In this document: piece by piece, positions 26,435-33,995 of the stretch
Position numbering within the stretch: the stretch's first letter is position 1
How the letters are laid out: each line of letters starts with the position of its first letter
Assembly (NCBI RefSeq): GCF_033971885.1
Contig: NZ_JALBUS010000001.1
Location: 1-64,000 of the forward strand
Length of the DNA: 64,000 nt
Origin: Absicoccus intestinalis
Lineage (GTDB): Bacteria; Bacillota_I; Bacilli_A; Erysipelotrichales; Erysipelotrichaceae
Direction: 5' to 3'
Position numbers and translations under genes: made by a program
The notes under the pieces: model-generated
Database searches by the model: none
The model's input: only the letters and a program-made list of their open reading frames with translations
What the model was told of the DNA's origin: nothing

Positions 26435-27445
26435 TAAATAATTTTTTTCTATTTGATCCAAAAAGGCATCCTCGAGATATTGATCCAACTTCTTTTTTGT
26501 TTCTGAATTGTGGATCAAGCGATCAGACTGTTGATATTGGACCCAAGCCATCGCACAATAGGTAATGCCCCGTAAACAAGTAATCGATAAATACGTATAC
26601 GTCCGTTCGATCAATCCATCCAAACAAAAACGTCCATCGACCGCTTGGATATATTCTTTCAATACGGCATCCACACAGGATTTCTCCAAAAGGATATCGG
26701 TTTTCCAGAATGTGGTCGTAGGCGCGAAAAAATGACCCAGATCTTGTGCCGGCTCACTATATACCGGTTTTTCCCAATCAATCAAATAATTGGTTTTTTC
26801 ATTGCCATTGATCAAAAAATTCCCATTATTGAGTTCTGTATTGACACAACATCGATACGACATCGATGTTGGATTGTTTTTGTATATCTGCCAAGCCGTA
26901 TCCAACATCGAACGAATATGTGCTTCCACATGCGCATCCTTATTGGATGCATGCACATAAACCGAAAACATGTCTTCACATTCTTTCAATATCGCAGCCA
27001 AAGGATCGTTATCAACGATCAGACCATCATTCACCGATATTGGAATACTATGAATATCCGCTAAGATCTGCATACCCAATCCACACTCTGTTTGATAATC
27101 CAAAGCATGGCCTGGTAACCAAGATTCCACCAAGACCCCATAGGGACGATGCGTATCTTTGGGCCAACAGCCCCATACTTGAGGGGTATGGCCACTTTCT
27201 TTCAACAAATCCAAGGCATGGGCTTCATACCCAATCGAATCATCGACATGGATCTGACTGGCCGTGTTGATTCGCAATAATAAAGGCTTCTGCGTTAGGG
27301 GATGAATCCATTTAAAATTCACATTGTATTCCCCCATCGCTAATAATTGATACGATTCAACCACCTGTTCAGGAAGACCCAACGGTTTCCGGTACTGCGG
27401 ATCATGAATCAATGCCGAAACGCCTTCAAACATTTCCAAATTCAT
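26432..27445 (-). CDS. APH-fold phosphotransferase-like protein with altered catalytic loop
   Basis: A 337-residue protein of the aminoglycoside/choline/homoserine kinase fold (APH). The hinge-like stretch YGVLVESWLPGHALD, the Brenner-like loop and the metal-binding IDWEKP with QDLGHFF are visible in the right order. The catalytic loop, normally HGDxxxxN, reads NTELNNGN, so the His is Asn and the Asp is Glu. This may be a modified or inactive kinase, or a family with its own chemistry. Its ATG overlaps the stop of the cysteine synthase fusion (TAATG), so the two are made together. Substrate unknown; a role in thiol or amino-acid metabolism is suggested only by context. Confidence 0.65.
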   Translation of the reverse strand: MNLEMFEGVSALIHDPQYRKPLGLPEQVVESYQLLAMGEYNVNFKWIHPLTQKPLLLRINTASQIHVDDSIGYEAHALDLLKESGHTPQVWGCWPKDTHRPYGVLVESWLPGHALDYQTECGLGMQILADIHSIPISVNDGLIVDNDPLAAILKECEDMFSVYVHASNKDAHVEAHIRSMLDTAWQIYKNNPTSMSYRCCVNTELNNGNFLINGNEKTNYLIDWEKPVYSEPAQDLGHFFAPTTTFWKTDILLEKSCVDAVLKEYIQAVDGRFCLDGLIERTYTYLSITCLRGITYCAMAWVQYQQSDRLIHNSETKKKLDQYLEDAFLDQIEKNYL

Positions 27446-28935
27446 TAGATACGCACCTTATTGGGATTGTTGATATATTTTGGCTTTTCCTCTAGTGCTT
27501 TACCTCCATGTTTAGGTAGATAATCCAATAACTGATTCTGAATGATATCATCGGTAATCTCGGCTGCTTCCTTGACGATTCGCTCACAATTCATCTTATG
27601 CTCTTCGGAATTCCAAACAAATGGCTTCGTTAGTACACGACAACACATCGCATGCTCCAATTGACGGAAGCGATCATGCAATTCATTGGTCACCGTAAAA
27701 GCCAAACGTTCCGATTCATAATTATGACCACGCCCCGCAATTAAGCTTAAGACCATGGCACAACCCGTTACCGCACCACAAGCGCAACCCGATTCCCCTA
27801 AACCGGACCCAAAAGCGGTCGCAATCTTATATTGATTACTAGGAAACTGTAACTCATACGCTTCATTGAATCCACGCAACATCGCTTCCGAACAATACAA
27901 GCCATTTTGAAAATAACGCAAAGACAAAGCCACGGCTTTTGGCAAATGACTATCCAGATCTTTAAATACCGATTGATCCAATCGATTTCCTGCCTCTTTG
28001 GCATTGCGAGCAAACTCTTCAAACAACCACGTACTCAAATAGCGTTCTCCACTATCGGGCAATACCGTTACGATTCGTTTTCCTTTATTTTCCAGACGCT
28101 GTGCCAAAGTAACGGCTGCCCACACATTGGCCGCCCCCGAAATTCCAGCTAAGATGCCATCATTTTGACTCAACAAATGGGCATACTTGCTCGCATCTTC
28201 ATCTTCCACCAATAAGATCTCATCGACAATCTCCATATTCATATTAGCGGGAATAAAGCCAGCCCCGATTCCTTGAATCCGATGCGGATAGGGTTTGCCA
28301 CCCGACAATACGGCAGATTTCAACGGTTCAACCGCTACCACTTGGGTATTTGGATCGTTTTGTTTCAAAACCTCGCCAATGCCTGTCAACGTACCTCCTG
28401 TACCAACGCCAGCCACAAAGATGTCTACTTGCCCATCGGTATCCGCTAGAATCTCTTTTGCGGTGGTTTGCCGATGCACCTCGGCATTGGCCGGATTGGA
28501 AAATTGATCAGGGATCCATGCATGAGGAATTTGTGCCTGTAATTCTTTGGCCTTTTGGATCGAACCCGGCATATTCAACCGTGCTTCCGTTAAAACGATT
28601 TCCGCCCCTAATGCGGTTAATATTTTCCGACGCTCCATGCTCATCGTTTCCGGCATGGTCAAGATCAAGTGATAGCCCTTGATTGCACAAGCCATCGCCA
28701 ATCCAATACCGGTATTGCCACTGGTTGGCTCGATGATCGTAGCTCCAGGACAAAGAATGCCCTTTTGTTCTGCATCTTCGATCATAGCTAGACCTACACG
28801 ATCTTTAATACTGGACATGGGATTGAAATTTTCTAACTTCACCACGACTTCAGCCGCAGTGGGATTGGTTTTTTGACTCAATTTCACCATGGGCGTATGC
28901 CCAATCAAATCTGTTACATTTTCCGCAATATGCAT
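27445..28935 (-). CDS. cysK: Cysteine synthase fused to a C_GCAxxG_C_C redox domain
   Basis: A 496-residue fusion. Residues about 1-310 are a complete PLP-dependent O-acetylserine sulfhydrylase: Lys44 in SSIKDRVG for the Schiff base, EPTSGNTGIGLA (about 69-80) for substrate, and GTGGTLTG for PLP phosphate. It makes cysteine from O-acetylserine and sulfide. Residues about 345-470 form a C_GCAxxG_C_C domain: YCSEAML, GESGCACGAVTGCAM, CCRVL and a late Cys. This Cys-rich module is thought to bind metal or do redox chemistry. The ATG at 28935 has AAGGAG upstream. It is first in an operon with an APH-fold gene and divergent from two free-standing C_GCAxxG_C_C genes. A regulatory or sulfur-delivery role for the extra domain is likely but unproven. 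Confidence 0.85.
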   Translation of the reverse strand: MHIAENVTDLIGHTPMVKLSQKTNPTAAEVVVKLENFNPMSSIKDRVGLAMIEDAEQKGILCPGATIIEPTSGNTGIGLAMACAIKGYHLILTMPETMSMERRKILTALGAEIVLTEARLNMPGSIQKAKELQAQIPHAWIPDQFSNPANAEVHRQTTAKEILADTDGQVDIFVAGVGTGGTLTGIGEVLKQNDPNTQVVAVEPLKSAVLSGGKPYPHRIQGIGAGFIPANMNMEIVDEILLVEDEDASKYAHLLSQNDGILAGISGAANVWAAVTLAQRLENKGKRIVTVLPDSGERYLSTWLFEEFARNAKEAGNRLDQSVFKDLDSHLPKAVALSLRYFQNGLYCSEAMLRGFNEAYELQFPSNQYKIATAFGSGLGESGCACGAVTGCAMVLSLIAGRGHNYESERLAFTVTNELHDRFRQLEHAMCCRVLTKPFVWNSEEHKMNCERIVKEAAEITDDIIQNQLLDYLPKHGGKALEEKPKYINNPNKVRI

Positions 28936-28994
28936 GATACTTGGCTCCTTTTTCTTTTTTCTGTATACTGAGAGTTTAACACTTTTATTCCTAG

Positions 28995-29023
28995 TTGACA
29001 AATTGGTTTTATAGGTTTATTTT
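28995..29023 (+). promoter_or_regulatory. Promoter of the C_GCAxxG_C_C operon
   Basis: TTGACA at 28995-29000 with a 17-base spacer to TATTTT (29018-29023). The divergent cysK fusion has only weak promoter matches in the same 116-base gap. Confidence 0.5.
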
Positions 29024-29051
29024 AACCTTACAATGAAAGTGAGGAAATTGT

Positions 29052-29498
29052 ATGAAAGAACCAAGTGAGGAACTCATTGAACAAATTGCCCATGACTTCA
29101 CCCAAGAACACATGATGTGTTCCCAAGTCACTTTTGCGTATGCCGCAAAAAAACTGGGATACGACGTGGATACAGCCAAACACATGGCTTCCATTTTTGG
29201 TGGTGGCATGATGAATGGCGAACGCTGTGGCGCATTAACGGGTGCATTGATGGGCCTTGGCCTCAAATACGGCCATTCCGGACCGGAAGACAAAGCCAAT
29301 GAACAAACTTTACAAGCCAAGAAAAAAGCTTTGGAAGCTGCATTCATGGATCAATACCATAGCTTATTGTGTAAAGATGTGATTGGTGCTAATTTCGGTA
29401 CACCCGAAGGCCAAAAGAAGATCCAAGAAGAACAATTAACCAAAAATTGTCCTCTATTGACGGCTCGTGTATGTATGCTTTTAGACGAGTTATTATAA
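29052..29498 (+). CDS. C_GCAxxG_C_C family protein, copy 1
   Basis: A 148-residue cytosolic protein. The family cysteines are in order: HMMCSQVTFAYAAKKLGY, then GERCGALTGALMGLGL (the GCAxxG-like core), a Cys before KDVIG, and NCPLLTARVCMLLDELL at the end. The Cys set is that of TIGR01909-type proteins, proposed to carry a metal or redox centre. No signal peptide is present. It is about 65 percent alike to the next gene by eye and related to the C-terminal domain of the divergent cysteine synthase. GTGAGGAAATT precedes the ATG. Confidence 0.85.
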   Translation: MKEPSEELIEQIAHDFTQEHMMCSQVTFAYAAKKLGYDVDTAKHMASIFGGGMMNGERCGALTGALMGLGLKYGHSGPEDKANEQTLQAKKKALEAAFMDQYHSLLCKDVIGANFGTPEGQKKIQEEQLTKNCPLLTARVCMLLDELL

Positions 29499-29516
29499 AG
29501 AAAGAAGGAAATCAAA

Positions 29517-29963
29517 ATGGCAAAAGAACCAAGTACAACCTTTGTAGAAACGGTCGCAAAAGATTTCGCATCCGGACTTCATTGCTCACAAGTAACCCTG
29601 GCTTATGCCGCTAAGAAACTGGGATATGATGAAAAAACGGCCAAAAAAATTGGTGCTGGATTTGGCGGTGGCATGTTCAATGGCGAACGCTGTGGTGCGC
29701 TTACCGGCGCCATGATGGGTCTAGGCCTCAAATATGGATATACAGGTCAAAAAGACGCAGAAAATCTAGCCGTCCTCCAACAGAAAGTGAAACAATTGGA
29801 AGATGCATTCCAAACCTATTATGCATCCTTGCAGTGTGAAGATATCATTGGCGTAAACATTGGTACACCAGAAGGTGCCAAAAAAGCGGTCGAGAACAAT
29901 TGCTTTGCGAACTGTCCCTTGTTGACGGCACGCGTATGTATGATCCTTGATGAATTACTCTGA
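29517..29963 (+). CDS. C_GCAxxG_C_C family protein, copy 2
   Basis: A second 148-residue paralogue 18 bases after the first, with the same length and the same Cys positions (LHCSQVTLAYAAKKLGY, GERCGALTGAMMGLGL, QCEDIIG, NCPLLTARVCMILDELL). AAAGAAGGAAA precedes the ATG. The pair is clearly a tandem duplication that has since diverged in the middle helix and surface residues. The last codons overlap the following kinase-like gene, so the three are one operon. They may form a heterodimer; that is an inference. Confidence 0.85.
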   Translation: MAKEPSTTFVETVAKDFASGLHCSQVTLAYAAKKLGYDEKTAKKIGAGFGGGMFNGERCGALTGAMMGLGLKYGYTGQKDAENLAVLQQKVKQLEDAFQTYYASLQCEDIIGVNIGTPEGAKKAVENNCFANCPLLTARVCMILDELL

Positions 29964-30663
29964 TCCTACTTTGCTTGCCAGGGTCAATGATGTCCAAGCC
30001 AAACAAGACCAGATCATCAAGGTCTATCATTCGCACTTAAAAAAGTACGATACCCACTGGCCACTTACACGCGCTCAAGTGGAAGTAGATATGATCCATT
30101 TGTTGAGCTCGCTCCAAGACGATCAAATCCAATTTCCAAAAATCATTGCCTGGCAGCCCAAAACGACAACGTTGACCATGAAGCGACTTTCAGGTCGTCC
30201 TCTATCCCAATTTCAAGCAAAAGATTTGATGGATGAACAACTATGGAAACCTCTTTTTTCCTTTTTTGAAGATCTAAAGAACATCACAAAACAAGATCTT
30301 CGACAAGCAACCGGATCTTATTTTAGTTATCAAACAAAGATCCAAAAATGCATGTATCAAAATAAGATTGAACAACAACCACCCCTAGGCAAGCAAATGC
30401 TCTGTCTGGGTGATGTTAGCATCTATAATGTTTTATGGGATACCAAAAAACCGGCTTTGGTTGATTTGGAATGTGCACACTGGGGCTATCCTGGATACGA
30501 TATCGGCCAATTACTAGCCATGCTCCAAGTGCGGTTCGCCCATACACCGCTACTTCCTTATTTGGATGCACACATGTCCCAATGGATCCAAGATCCCCTC
30601 TTTTATCAACAAATCATCGAATGGAAACAAGCTTTCCTTCCCTATTACAAGTCTCAGAAATGA
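29950..30663 (+). CDS. Small APH-fold phosphotransferase-like protein
   Basis: A 237-residue protein with the C-lobe pattern of APH/choline kinases: LGDVSIYNVLW (GD and N of the catalytic loop kept, usual His replaced by Leu), then the metal-binding PALVDLECAHWGYPGYDIGQ. The N-lobe is short but has a plausible Lys (IIKVYHSHL) and helix C Glu (VEVDMIHLL). Unlike the 26432 protein the catalytic Asp is present, so activity is possible. The ATG at 29950 lies inside the preceding gene (14-base overlap) without a ribosome binding site, pointing to coupled translation; a TTG one codon earlier is equivalent. Substrate unknown. Confidence 0.65.
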   Translation: MNYSDPTLLARVNDVQAKQDQIIKVYHSHLKKYDTHWPLTRAQVEVDMIHLLSSLQDDQIQFPKIIAWQPKTTTLTMKRLSGRPLSQFQAKDLMDEQLWKPLFSFFEDLKNITKQDLRQATGSYFSYQTKIQKCMYQNKIEQQPPLGKQMLCLGDVSIYNVLWDTKKPALVDLECAHWGYPGYDIGQLLAMLQVRFAHTPLLPYLDAHMSQWIQDPLFYQQIIEWKQAFLPYYKSQK

Positions 30664-30681
30664 TCGAACTGGGACTTTTTT
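30649..30681 (+). terminator. Terminator of the C_GCAxxG_C_C operon
   Basis: Arms AAGTCTCAG (30649-30657) and CTGGGACTT (30669-30677), one G-U pair, followed by T6. The left arm overlaps the last codons of the kinase-like gene. Confidence 0.75.
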
Positions 30682-30781
30682 ATATAGAAATGTATTGATA
30701 TTTATATTGCATCTTCATTTAAGGATTGCTACAATATTTTTGTTGTAAAATACAATATTTTTAAAATAGAGGGAGACACAA

Positions 30782-31969
30782 ATGAAAAAAATCGTCCAAG
30801 CCCTATTATGTGCAGGCCTATTCTTTATTTTTTTACCCCAACAAGTATATGCAACCGAAGCCGATCCAGCCAGTTATGCCGGTCATTATTCCACAAACCA
30901 AAGTTTTGCGTTTGTGAATAGCCGCTATTATGATGGAACCAATCAAGTGAAAGTATTTAATTTTGGTTGAGTAGCCATTCCTTCATCCGGTGAATATTAC
31001 TTGAATGGTGATTGGTCCGACATGGAACATGTCTATACGCGTGAAGATTATCATTCTACGACAACACCAACCAACGAAGTCGGTGCCGATGGGGATGGTC
31101 AATTAGCATCCGCCAATGCCGGAACTTATACAACCATCAATATTTCCAACTTCACCTTATATGGCCCCGATGCCAAGAATTATCGTCTACCCACCACTTT
31201 CAATCATGTACCAACCTATGTTGAAATTTGGCAAGTTGCCCCCGAACTCACTTTGACCAGTGACGTACAAGGTACGATCCAACGCGGCCAATCCTTTACC
31301 CTTACACTCACGATCCAAAATGATTTCAACAATGTAAGTGGTTTACCCACAACCGATCAAGTCAGCTTTGATGTTGAAAATGCCGAAGCCATTTCAACCA
31401 TTACCCAAACTGACAATACATATGTACAAACATTCAAAGCAACCCATGATACCAATGTCCAAACGATCAAAGCCAAAGCTGGTGTAAAAAATAATGCCAC
31501 CAATTATAAAGAAGGCTATCAAACCTTAAATCTGACTTTACCAGCTATTCATTCCATTTCCTATCAATTTGTGAGTGGCACCCAAGGCAAAGATCTTCCC
31601 GATTCGATCACAAAGTTATTGCCACAAACAACAACCGCTCAAGAAGGACAAACGGTTTCACCAACCCAACCCACAGCCAATCAAGTAAACGTGTCAGATG
31701 GCATCTGGACATTTGCAGGGTATGATGTCAATCAAAAAGCATTGGATACAGATATCACATTCACAGGGACATGGACCTTTACAGCCAATGCACAAACAAA
31801 CAAAAAACAATCATCCAACACCAATTCAAAGCCAAAACCGGCACAAAAAAATAAAGGTATACAAACAGGCATCACCACACATACGACACTATGGACACGT
31901 TTATTCAGTGGTTCACTTGTGATCTGCATATTGTTGTTTGCCTTACGAAAACGGAAATTATCCAACTAA
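30782..31969 (+). pseudogene. Cell-surface protein interrupted by one in-frame TGA
   Basis: One frame of 396 codons is broken only by TGA at 30968-30970. Before it: a signal peptide (MKKIVQALLCAGLFFIFLPQ, cleavage after QVYA) and a short exported segment ending KVFNFG. After it, with no frame change: VAIPSSGEYYLNGDW and about 320 residues of beta-rich extracellular domain, a linker rich in Lys/Asn/Gln, then a sortase-type tail with IQTGITTHT, a hydrophobic stretch and KRK. TGG to TGA at a Trp position would explain it. GAGGGAG precedes the ATG. Read-through or a sequencing error are the alternatives. The domain has no clear family; it may act in adhesion. Confidence 0.7.
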
Positions 31970-31994
31970 ACGGGGACAAGATCTCCGTTTTTTC
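31968..31994 (+). terminator. Terminator of the surface-protein gene
   Basis: Arms AACGGGGA (31969-31976) and TCTCCGTT (31982-31989) around CAAGA, followed by T6; it overlaps the stop codon. Confidence 0.7.
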
Positions 31995-32002
31995 TCATTA
32001 AA

Positions 32003-32032
32003 AAAAAACGAATCTTCATAGACTCGTTTTTT
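32003..32032 (-). terminator. Terminator of the P-loop kinase-like gene
   Basis: Arms AAAAAACGA and TCGTTTTTT with an extended imperfect inner stem; the minus strand continues with a T run. Confidence 0.65.
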
Positions 32033-32040
32033 ATCAATAC

Positions 32041-33744
32041 TTATTTATGTGCCGAAATATCTTTGGTGATGAATTCCAACAACTCTTGAGCAGCCACATT
32101 CAATCCTTTACGATTTTCACGACTGAATCCCAAATGCGTATAGATCTCACCAGTAAAGACACCATTTTCTTTTAGACAACGGAATGTCTTATCGATCAAT
32201 GGTTCACATACCTCTTCCATCTGCATCGGTCCAAATGGATTGGCAAAATATGTTGTGGAAATACCCACTTCTTGAGTCGTACCCAAGGCCATACGTTTTC
32301 CCATTTTACAGGTTTCCTTCACTTCTTCGACACTCAATTCGGCCAAACCATACTTATCGGTATAATTGTTGGCATACGCAAATAAATCGATCTTATGATT
32401 CTGGACAATGAATTTATAAGGAGAAGCCGGTGTGACCATCCGTGAATTTGGATTTTCTGGTGCCATAAAGACCGAACGATCCATGTCACGATATGGTGTA
32501 CCTGGTTCTAGATCATCCAAACGGATGAAAGCACCAATTTCCGTACCTTGTCCATAAGGAATGCCATCTTCAATATGGATCGTACCCATATCATCAAAGA
32601 TGACTTGCACATCACGAATATAATCTTTTCCAGCTGATTTTAAAGCTTCGATGGATTCCGATTTACCAGCACCCGAATCACCCATCAACATGATGTTCTT
32701 GCTGGAACCATCTCGCATGACCACTTTGACAAAGGCACCATGAATAGGTAGCCAGCCATCATGCATCTTCCGTACATTGTGCAACGTCAACATCATTTTC
32801 TTTAGATAGCCAAAGTAATCCATACGAGGATCATCGGATACGCAACCAATCCAAATATCATTTTCTTCATCATGATAGAATTGCGTTTCATTTTTATCAT
32901 CTTCATTACCAATGATACAAATGAGATCTGGTTTTTGTTCAATTTCATCTTTGGTTGCTAATTCAAATAAGTTCGCCAAAGACAATGCCAATGGCATATA
33001 TTTGATATTAAAATATGTAAAGCACAATAAAGAACCCACTTTACATGGGAAACAGAACCAATTGTCTTTACTTCCCGTAAAATATTCCATTGGACTTTGA
33101 TGAATTTGATTGATCACACCCGTACGCTTACTTGATTTTGGATGCAAGATCATTGGTGTACGTAACATGACCGTATCGATCATTGGGATTTCTTGTAAGG
33201 CTTCATACCCTTTTGAAAACTTTTTATCTCTTTGATAAATAGAGAAACAAGCATTCGTTCCGGCTTGTGCATTGCGATATACCGAATTGCTTCGACCTTG
33301 GACTTTTTCTTCAAACAAACGATACGTACGCAAAATCAAACTATTGACATTGCTGTCCATGCCGACAAGCGTATTGACGCCAAAGCTTTCCATATTTTGA
33401 CTTTTCATAAAGGCAAAACGACTCCGATTGCGCCAGAACTTATACATTTCTTCAATGCAGGTCAACAACATATCGGGATCTCTAGCATATGGGTGATCGA
33501 TTTCATCCAACTCAAAAATAGCCAATTGACGTAAAAAGTGACTCATAGTTTTACTGGCTTGATGAATATTGATTGAGTTATCAATTGTCAAATATTTCAA
33601 AAGAGTTGGGTTTTGAATCTCATCCATGAAATATTCCAACACAAAGCGAAATGTATCGCTTTTCAAAAGCATGTCTCGATTTTTAGGATACATTCGGTTG
33701 TAATTCATTACGATCTGATTATCAGATAAATAAATTGTGTTCAT
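32041..33744 (-). CDS. PEPCK/HPr-kinase-like P-loop protein of unknown function
   Basis: A 567-residue cytoplasmic protein. The only clear motif is a P-loop, MLMGDSGAGKSESIEALKSA (about residues 370-390), close to the HPr kinase/phosphorylase GxSGxGKSE and to the PEP carboxykinase kinase-1 motif. It is followed by VIFDDMGTIHIED (a candidate Walker B or kinase-2) and GAFIRLDDLEPGTPY. The N-terminal 350 residues are helical with Cys and aromatic residues and match nothing I recognise. It is much longer than HprK (about 310) and lacks the PEPCK oxaloacetate motifs I know. The ATG at 33744 has GGAGG six bases before it. It lies divergent to amtB, 90 bases from the nearest promoter. A nucleotide-dependent kinase is likely; the substrate is open. 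Confidence 0.6.
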   Translation of the reverse strand: MNTIYLSDNQIVMNYNRMYPKNRDMLLKSDTFRFVLEYFMDEIQNPTLLKYLTIDNSINIHQASKTMSHFLRQLAIFELDEIDHPYARDPDMLLTCIEEMYKFWRNRSRFAFMKSQNMESFGVNTLVGMDSNVNSLILRTYRLFEEKVQGRSNSVYRNAQAGTNACFSIYQRDKKFSKGYEALQEIPMIDTVMLRTPMILHPKSSKRTGVINQIHQSPMEYFTGSKDNWFCFPCKVGSLLCFTYFNIKYMPLALSLANLFELATKDEIEQKPDLICIIGNEDDKNETQFYHDEENDIWIGCVSDDPRMDYFGYLKKMMLTLHNVRKMHDGWLPIHGAFVKVVMRDGSSKNIMLMGDSGAGKSESIEALKSAGKDYIRDVQVIFDDMGTIHIEDGIPYGQGTEIGAFIRLDDLEPGTPYRDMDRSVFMAPENPNSRMVTPASPYKFIVQNHKIDLFAYANNYTDKYGLAELSVEEVKETCKMGKRMALGTTQEVGISTTYFANPFGPMQMEEVCEPLIDKTFRCLKENGVFTGEIYTHLGFSRENRKGLNVAAQELLEFITKDISAHK

Positions 33745-33835
33745 ATACATCCTCCAACGTATATAAATATATCTCATTCTTTTGAAAATCACAAATCTTT
33801 TATTTCATCTATGAAAAATAATTTCTGAAAAATAT

Positions 33836-33971
33836 TTGACATTTTTTCATTTATTGGTATACTGAAATTCGTAAAAAGCAAAGGCGCTTCTATTTCCATA
33901 TAGAAGTGCCCTTTTGTTTTTTTATTGGTACAAAGGCGTACGAAGAATGAATATTCTTTTTACGCCTTTTT
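33836..33971 (+). promoter_or_regulatory. amtB-PII leader with two tandem hexaloop/terminator modules
   Basis: Promoter: TTGACA (33836-33841), 16-base spacer, TATACT (33858-33863), start near 33871. Module 1: hairpin AAGC-AAAGGC-GCUU (33876-33889) whose loop and 3' arm enter terminator 1 (stem 33883-33893 with 33900-33910, then U-rich). Module 2: hairpin GUAC-AAAGGC-GUAC (33928-33941) whose loop enters terminator 2 (33932-33948 with 33953-33969, then U5). Both hexaloops are identical, with A1 and G4, and both terminators precede the ribosome binding site. Two successive checkpoints would give very tight control. Confidence 0.7.
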
Positions 33972-33995
33972 GCATATCAAAGGGAGGGAAAAGAT

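Noticed and set aside
30968..30970. TGA as selenocysteine or reassigned Trp codon
   Set aside because: Many normal genes here end in TGA, no SECIS-like hairpin was recognised just after the site, and a Trp fits the context. A point mutation is simpler.
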